From assembly GCA_019232985.1 (NCBI GenBank), contig JAFAMW010000059.1:35692-99691 (forward strand): a stretch of 64,000 nt of DNA, in the 5' to 3' direction. The notes under the pieces are model-generated. The model made no database searches and was not told the origin of the DNA. It saw only the letters and a list, made by a program, of their open reading frames with translations. The position numbers and the translations under genes are program-made. Shown here piece by piece: positions 56,957 through 64,000 of the stretch (position 1 is the stretch's first letter; each line of letters starts with the position of its first letter). The stretch comes from Roseateles sp. GTDB taxonomy: Bacteria; Pseudomonadota; Gammaproteobacteria; Burkholderiales; Burkholderiaceae.

Positions 56957-57703
56957 ATGCTGCTGATTCCCGCCATCGACCTCAAGGACGGACGCTGCGT
57001 GCGTCTCAAACAAGGCGACATGAACGACTCGACGACGTTCAGCGAAGACCCCGCCGCGATGGCGCGGCGCTGGCTCGACGCGGGCGCGCGGCGCCTGCAT
57101 CTCGTCGACCTGAACGGCGCGTTCGCGGGCAAGCCCGTCAACGAGACCGCGATCAAGGCCATCATCCGCGCGGTCGGCGACCAGATCCCGGTCCAGCTCG
57201 GCGGCGGCATCCGCGACCTCGACACCATCGAGCGCTACCTCGACGACGGCCTGTCCTACGTGATCATCGGCACGGCCGCGGTCAAGAACCCGGGCTTCCT
57301 CAAGGACGCGTGCAGCGCGTTCGGCGGCCACGTGATCGTCGGCCTCGACGCGAAGGACGGCAAGGTCGCGACCGACGGCTGGAGCAAGCTCACGGGCCAC
57401 GAGGTCGTCGACCTCGCGCGCAAGTTCGAGGACTACGGCGTCGAGGGCGTGATCTACACCGACATCGGCCGCGACGGCATGCTCACGGGCATCAATATCG
57501 ACGCGACGGTCAAGCTCGCGCAGGCGCTGACGATCCCGGTGATCGCGTCGGGCGGCCTGTCGAACATGGCCGACATCGACGCGCTGTGCGCGGTCCAGGG
57601 CGAGGGCGTCGAGGGCGTGATCTGCGGCCGCGCAATCTACACCGGCGACCTCGACTTCGTCGCCGCGCAGAAGCGCGCCGACGAGCTGGGCGGCCAGCCC
57701 TGA
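56957..57703 (+). CDS. hisA: Phosphoribosylformimino-AICAR isomerase
   Basis: A 248-residue TIM barrel. [21 protein letters not shown] at the start holds the catalytic aspartate, [10 protein letters not shown] follows, and [12 protein letters not shown] contains the second catalytic aspartate. A 76-bp pyrimidine-rich gap separates it from hisH, the only sizeable gap among hisC-hisF. hisF starts 5 bp downstream of its stop. Confidence 0.98.
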   Translation: MLLIPAIDLKDGRCVRLKQGDMNDSTTFSEDPAAMARRWLDAGARRLHLVDLNGAFAGKPVNETAIKAIIRAVGDQIPVQLGGGIRDLDTIERYLDDGLSYVIIGTAAVKNPGFLKDACSAFGGHVIVGLDAKDGKVATDGWSKLTGHEVVDLARKFEDYGVEGVIYTDIGRDGMLTGINIDATVKLAQALTIPVIASGGLSNMADIDALCAVQGEGVEGVICGRAIYTGDLDFVAAQKRADELGGQP

Positions 57704-57708
57704 TCCCG

Positions 57709-58470
57709 ATGCTCGCGAAACGCATCATCCCCTGCCTCGACGTCACGGGCGGGCGCGTCGTCAAGGGCGTCAACTTCGAGACCCTGCGCGACGCGGGCGA
57801 CCCGGTCGAGATCGCGGCGCGCTACAACGAGCAGGGCGCCGACGAGCTGACCTTTCTCGACATCACGGCGACGAGCGACGACCGCGACCTGATCCTGCCG
57901 ATCATCGAGGCGGTCGCGAGCCAGGTCTTCATCCCGCTGACGGTCGGCGGCGGCGTGCGCGCGGTCGCCGACGTGCGGCGCCTGCTCAACGCGGGCGCCG
58001 ACAAGGTCAGCTTCAACTCGGCCGCGGTCGCGCGGCCCGAGCTGATCCGCGAATGTTCCGACCGCTACGGCGCGCAGTGCATCGTCGTCGCGATCGACGC
58101 GAAGCGCCGCGCCGACGGCACGGGCTGGGACGTCTACACCCATGGCGGGCGCAAGAACGTCGGCTTCGACGCGGTCGAATGGGCGCGCCGGATGGCCGAG
58201 TACGGCGCCGGCGAGATCCTGCTCACGAGCATGGACCGCGACGGCACGAAGAGCGGCTTCGACCTCGAGCTCACGCGTGCCGTGGCCGACGCGGTCGACG
58301 TGCCGCTGATCGCCTCGGGCGGGGTCGGCACCCTCGCCGACCTCGCCGACGGCGTGCAGGTCGGCGGCGCCGACGCGGTGCTCGCGGCGAGCATCTTCCA
58401 CTACGGCGAGCACACGGTCGGCGAGGCCAAGGCGCTGATGGCCGCGCGCGGCATTCCCGTGCGCCAGTAA
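57709..58470 (+). CDS. hisF: Imidazole glycerol phosphate synthase, cyclase subunit
   Basis: A 253-residue TIM barrel forming the imidazole ring together with His[24 protein letters not shown] holds the catalytic Asp, and [19 protein letters not shown] the second. The phosphate sites [11 protein letters not shown] and [14 protein letters not shown] are intact. It is the last his gene in the cluster; hisI and hisE, usually next, are not here. Confidence 0.98.
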   Translation: MLAKRIIPCLDVTGGRVVKGVNFETLRDAGDPVEIAARYNEQGADELTFLDITATSDDRDLILPIIEAVASQVFIPLTVGGGVRAVADVRRLLNAGADKVSFNSAAVARPELIRECSDRYGAQCIVVAIDAKRRADGTGWDVYTHGGRKNVGFDAVEWARRMAEYGAGEILLTSMDRDGTKSGFDLELTRAVADAVDVPLIASGGVGTLADLADGVQVGGADAVLAASIFHYGEHTVGEAKALMAARGIPVRQ

Positions 58471-58476
58471 GCCACG

Positions 58477-60597
<2,121 letters not shown>

Positions 60598-60605
<8 letters not shown>

Positions 60606-62148
60606 CGGGGAAGCGCGCGTAGATCGCGCTGACCGCGTCGAGGTTGTCGAACAGGTTCTGCACGAGGCCCGGGTCGAACTGCTTGCCCGACTGCTCGCGC
60701 ACGTAGTCGAGCGCGGCCTCGAAGCTCCACGGCTCCTTGTAGCAGCGCCGGCTCACGAGCGCGTCGAGCGCGTCGGCGAGCGCGACGATGCGCCCGGCGA
60801 TATGGATCTGCGTGCCGGCGAGCGCACGCGGGTAGCCGTTGCCGTCCCAGCGCTCGTGGTGCTCGTGGGCGATGATCGCGGCGAGCTGGAGGATGCGCTT
60901 GTCGGACTTGCTGAGCAGCTCGAAGCCGACGCGCGCGTGCGTCTTCATGACGGTCCATTCCTCGTCGTCGAGGCGGCCGGGCTTGTTGAGCACGCGGTCG
61001 GGGATCGCGATCTTGCCGACGTCGTGCAGCGGCGCGGCCTGGCGCATGAACTCGACGTCCTCGGCGCGCAGGCCGGCCTGCTCGGCCATCAGCGCGGCGA
61101 GCTCGCCGACGCGGCGCACATGCGCGCCGGTCTCCTTGGAGCGGCGCTCGACGGCCTCGCCGATGATGTAGACGGTCGAGCGCTGGGTGTCCTGGATCTC
61201 TTCGCGCAACAGCAGGGTCTCGTAGGTGATCGCGACGTTCGCGCAGAAGATCTCGAGCAGCTCGCGCGCGCCGCGGTCGACCGGCTCGGAGAAGGCCATG
61301 TAGAGCAGGCTCTCGCTGCCGCTGCTCGTGCGGTAGTAGCCGACGAAGCGGCGCTCGTCGAAGATGTTCTCCTGCGCGTCGATCGCGTCGTCGAGCGCGA
61401 GCTTGACCTCGAGCGGCAGCTGCGCGAGGCCCTCGTCGACGAGCAGTGCCGAGTACTCGCTCGTTGCCGCGAGCACCTTGAGCTTGCCTTCGACGTTGGA
61501 CGCCGCGTAGGCCGACACGCGGCTCGCGCACAGGCCCTGCGCATCGATGCCGAGCAACTGCGCGACCTGCTCGAGCACGGCCGACGCGAAGGTCCGCAGG
61601 TTGCGCGAGTCGTAGATGCGCGTGATCGCGTCGATCGAGCGGCGCAGCGCCTGGCGCGACTGCTCGATGATCATGATGTCGCGGTACGAGCGCAGCGCCG
61701 AGTAGAAGACCGTCGTGAGCTTGCGCTTGGTGAGCTCGGTCTTCTCCTTGTAATCGTTGATGTCGTAGGTCTTGATTACATGCTCTTCGGGCGCCTGGCC
61801 CGGCTGGCCGGTGCGCAGCACGATGCGCACATGGGTGTTGCCGAGCTCCTCGCGGATCGCGCGCGCGAGGTCGAGGCCCGCGTGCTCGGTCTCCATCACG
61901 ACGTCGAGCAGGATCACGGCGACGTCCTTGCGCGTCTTCAGGAGCTCGTACGCTTCGGCGCCGCTGTGTGCGTCGAGGAACAGCAGGCGCCGTCCGTTGA
62001 ACTCGAAGTCCGACATCACGAGCTGCGTGACCTGGTGCACCGCCGGATCGTCGTCGACGATCAGGACGATCCAGGGCTCAAGCGTCTTGACCGGCACGGC
62101 CGGCAGGCCGTTGTCGCTGACGTCGTCCTCGAAGATCAGGTCGCTCAT
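60598..62148 (-). CDS. HD-GYP response regulator (REC-DUF3369-HD-GYP)
   Basis: A 516-residue c-di-GMP phosphodiesterase candidate. The receiver has VLIVDDDPAVH, the phospho-acceptor in ILLDVVMETEHAG and the late YKEKTELT lysine. The central DUF3369 region carries FFxxGYYRTSSGSESLLY-like sequence (FVGYYRTSSGSES). The HD-GYP domain keeps the metal ligands: ETGAHVRRVGELA, LHDVGKIAIPD, and HHERWDGNGYP with the GYP loop. Catalysis therefore looks possible. It is co-encoded with the kinase just downstream. Confidence 0.95.
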
Positions 62149-62314
62149 CGCAGGATCCCGCTGAAATTCGTCGTTAGGCCATTATGAGCAGCAGTCAAGC
62201 TGCTCCAAAGTGATTCGTACGCATGGCGCACGGGTTTTGCTCGTCCGGGTCGCTGCGGGTGTGGCACGACGCCGGCGCCGGCCGGGCGGGGCACGGCCTG
62301 CGCCGGCGCACGGC

Positions 62315-62716
62315 TCAGTGCGAGGTCGCCGACCCCGCTGGACGCGGCCAGTACGGCCGCAGCGGGCGGACGCGGTGTGCGACGACCTGGCGTGGCTCGT
62401 CCGACGTGCCCGGCGCGGGTGCTGCGGCCGCGCCGGCGCTCGCGCGCAGCGCCGCGTCGGCCGCTTCGCGCTCGCGCGCGAACTGCGCGGCCAGGCGCGC
62501 GCTGCGGCTCGCACGTTCGCGCGCGGCGGCCTGGTCGGCATCGCTCGGCACGTCGTAGGCGACGCTGCTGGCCGCGCGATCGGTGTCCGGGCAGGGCGAG
62601 CCGCGCAGGTCGCGGCCCTCGGGGCCGCAGCGGTAGACCTTGGCCTCGAGCCGCTCGGTGTCGGCCGCCGCGGCGGCGGCGAGACACAGGAGCAGCAGGG
62701 CCAGCAGGGGCTTCAT
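62315..62716 (-). CDS. Small secreted protein with DUF4124-like N-terminus
   Basis: A 133-residue exported protein. A signal peptide (MKPLLALLLLCLAAAAAA) precedes KVYRCGPEGRDLRGSPCPD, which resembles the YRC-x-GxxxYxxxPC pattern of DUF4124 with two cysteines that may pair. A long Ala/Arg/Glu helical stretch and a basic tail follow. Function unknown. It sits between pth and the HD-GYP gene on the minus strand. Confidence 0.75.
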   Translation of the reverse strand: MKPLLALLLLCLAAAAAADTERLEAKVYRCGPEGRDLRGSPCPDTDRAASSVAYDVPSDADQAAARERASRSARLAAQFAREREAADAALRASAGAAAAPAPGTSDEPRQVVAHRVRPLRPYWPRPAGSATSH

Positions 62717-62775
62717 GGCGGCGAGGCTTGAGGCGGTGGTTCCGATGATGCGCCTGGCGCCGCCGTTACGCCAGT

Positions 62776-63450
62776 CTAGGAAGTCTTGTCTTCGCCCGGC
62801 GCCGCCGGTGTTGCGCCGTTCGGCGCAGGCTGGTTGCCCGTCGCCGCGGGCCGCGGCGGCTTGGGGCGCGGCGGCTTCGCGTGGAGCTTGGTCAGCGCGC
62901 GCTCGGGCTGGCCGGCGAGCATCAGGTCGACGGCGTCCAGCGACTTGGCGATGCAGTCGTCGATGGTCTGGCGATCGGCGATCGGCGGGCGGCGCAGCAC
63001 GTAGTTCGCGACCTCGGCCTTGATGCCCGGATGGCCGATGCCGAGGCGCAGGCGCCAGAAGTTGGCCGAGCCGAGCTGGGCCTGGATGTCCTTGAGGCCG
63101 TTGTGTCCGCCGTTGCCGCCGCCCTGCTTGAACTTGAGCTCGCCGGGCTCGAGATCGAGCTCGTCGTGGGCGACCATGATCTCCTCGGGCGCGATCTTGA
63201 AGAAGCGCGCAAGCGCCGCGACCGACTTGCCCGACACGTTCATATAGGTCATCGGCTCGAGCAGCCAGACCGGCCCGGCCGCGCCGGGCGCGTTGTTCAC
63301 GCGCGCGACGAGGCCCGCGTAGGCGCGGTCGGGCAGCAGGCTCGCGCCGAGCCGGCGCGCGAGCGCGTCGATCCACCAGAAGCCGGCGTTGTGGCGCGTG
63401 TGTTCGTATTCCGGGCCTGGATTGCCGAGGCCGACGAAGAGTCTGATCAT
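62776..63450 (-). CDS. pth: Peptidyl-tRNA hydrolase
   Basis: A 224-residue esterase releasing tRNA from stalled peptidyl-t[25 protein letters not shown] has the catalytic His, [12 protein letters not shown] and [11 protein letters not shown] the second active-site block, and [13 protein letters not shown] the third. A Pro/Lys-rich tail of about 35 residues is longer than usual. GATAAT lies 6 bp before the ATG. Confidence 0.97.
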   Translation of the reverse strand: MIRLFVGLGNPGPEYEHTRHNAGFWWIDALARRLGASLLPDRAYAGLVARVNNAPGAAGPVWLLEPMTYMNVSGKSVAALARFFKIAPEEIMVAHDELDLEPGELKFKQGGGNGGHNGLKDIQAQLGSANFWRLRLGIGHPGIKAEVANYVLRRPPIADRQTIDDCIAKSLDAVDLMLAGQPERALTKLHAKPPRPKPPRPAATGNQPAPNGATPAAPGEDKTS

Positions 63451-63506
63451 CGCGCGATTATCCGGGGCCGGCGCCTACTGGGCCGCGGGCGCGCGCCGGC
63501 GCCTCG

Positions 63507-63680
63507 TTGCTCGTGATCGGCGAGGCGCTCAATCACAAGACGCCGGCGGCCACGGCGATCTACGATGGCTTCGAGGTCCGCGGGCTACTGGACTTCGGCC
63601 GCGAGCGCGACATGGTGGACCTAAGCAAGGTCGTACTGACCCACCACACGCTGAAGAACACCGGCATCAGTCGAGCGTAG
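63507..63680 (+). pseudogene. Chimeric remnant: phage-type integrase C-terminus joined to an HsdR-like fragment
   Basis: The plus frame reads LLVIGEALNHKTPAATAIYD, matching the C-terminus of tyrosine recombinases around the catalytic Tyr. It then runs into DMVDLSKVVLTHHTLKNTGI, which resembles the C-terminal domain of type I restriction R subunits. There is no plausible start and it ends at TAG after 57 codons. It looks like debris of a genomic island at the neighbouring tRNA gene. The second assignment is weaker than the first. Confidence 0.6.
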
Positions 63681-63884
63681 TCGAGCTGTGGCGGGGGAAA
63701 CTTGCCAAGGTGGTAGTGAACAGCGCTGCTCGTGTCGAGAGCCATTTTTGCTTTGCCGCCACCTTCAACGGCTTTCGATGTTCATGGATTTTTAAATTTC
63801 ATCAACAAGTGGCCTGGGCGTTCATGGATTGAAGTCAAAGGTTCTCGTTGTTGATGTATTCAGATCCATGAATGACAAACAAAA
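63681..63884. other. Non-coding low-GC junction with a repeated TTCATGGATT element
   Basis: No gene is visible. TTCATGGATT occurs at 63781-63790 and again at 63821-63830, exactly 40 bp apart, and its inverse ATCCATGAA at 63864-63872. G+C is far below the window average. It probably belongs to the island remnant that starts at 63507. Confidence 0.5.
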
Positions 63885-63936
63885 AGGCCCTCCGAAGAGG
63901 GCCTAAAAGCGAAGGGCCCTCTCGACGAGGGCCCTT
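63885..63936 (-). terminator. Tandem terminator hairpins downstream of the tRNA
   Basis: Hairpin 1, AGGCCCTC-CGAA-GAGGGCCT (63885-63904), is followed on the minus strand by TTTTTGTTTG. Hairpin 2, AAGGGCCCTC-TCGAC-GAGGGCCCTT (63912-63936), is followed on the minus strand by CGCTTTTAGG. They would end a transcript coming from the tRNA. Confidence 0.8.
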
Positions 63937-63949
63937 GCGTTTTCTTGTC

Positions 63950-64000
63950 TGGTCGGGGTGAGAGGATTCGAACCTCCGGCCTCTACGTCCCGAAGGAAGA
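63950..64000 (-). tRNA. tRNA-Pro(CGG)-like gene, 3' part
   Basis: On the minus strand the sequence ends GGTTCGAATCC, then CTCACCCCGACCA with an encoded CCA. A T-arm and proline-type acceptor are clear. The loop TTCGGGA would place anticodon CGG (Pro). The flanks CTTCC and CGTAG pair at only three of five positions, so the anticodon arm looks imperfect. The 5' half is outside the window, so identity and function are provisional. Confidence 0.75.

Overview
The window comes from the chromosome of a very GC-rich Betaproteobacterium, most likely a Burkholderiales relative of Rubrivivax, Leptothrix or Roseateles (inference). This rests on about 70% G+C, strong GC3 bias, and gene content: system II cytochrome c biogenesis (ResB/CcsA), a double-length UvrA, DUF1415 and DUF1631 proteins, short-form HisG, a BolA-his gene order, and groESL under CIRCE control. 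Almost all of the window is densely packed housekeeping sequence. The only clearly foreign-looking parts are two toxin-antitoxin modules and a decayed island next to a tRNA at the right end.

Layout. 1-8.5 kb: a truncated malonyl-CoA synthetase-like gene, a lone receiver protein, a tandem double UvrA and a secreted protein. 8.6-14.2 kb: an S9 peptidase and small conserved genes (UPF0149, thioredoxin-like, VOC, SRPBCC). 14.3-18.7 kb (minus strand): glmU, a DUF4136 lipoprotein, ttcA, and a flavoprotein fused to a dihydroneopterin aldolase domain. 18.8-19.7 kb: low-GC hicAB and a GNAT gene. 19.7-25.6 kb (minus): msrQ-msrP, ccsA-resB and a dihaem cytochrome c4. 25.7-33 kb: engB, a patatin-type Vd autotransporter, DUF1631 and groEL-groES. 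33-38 kb: a gene-poor gap, a MarR operon with an MFS exporter, and a GGDEF-EAL protein. 38-43 kb: CYTH-CHAD, modABC, dctA and a small membrane protein behind a LexA box. 43.3-51.8 kb: DUF1415 with an M20 amidohydrolase, a molybdopterin oxidoreductase, acyl-CoA-binding protein, two glycosyltransferases, an ABC-2 exporter and a BolA protein. 51.8-58.5 kb: hisGD-[antitoxin-PIN toxin]-hisCBHAF. 58.5-63.5 kb: rsmD, coaD, a ferredoxin, a histidine kinase/HD-GYP regulator pair, a small secreted protein and pth. 63.5-64 kb: integrase/restriction gene debris, tandem hairpins and the 3' half of a tRNA-Pro-like gene.

Themes. Molybdenum recurs: modABC supplies molybdate, while MsrP and the 45.2 kb oxidoreductase use it. 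Cyclic-di-GMP signalling recurs in the GGDEF-EAL protein and in the HD-GYP regulator with its overlapping kinase. Redox and haem maturation are grouped (MsrPQ, CcsA/ResB, c4). The observations most worth following are a likely SOS-induced 79-residue membrane protein, a toxin-antitoxin module inserted in the his operon behind three evenly spaced palindromes, the oxidoreductase-FolB fusion, and a perfect 12-bp inverted repeat in front of the MarR operon.
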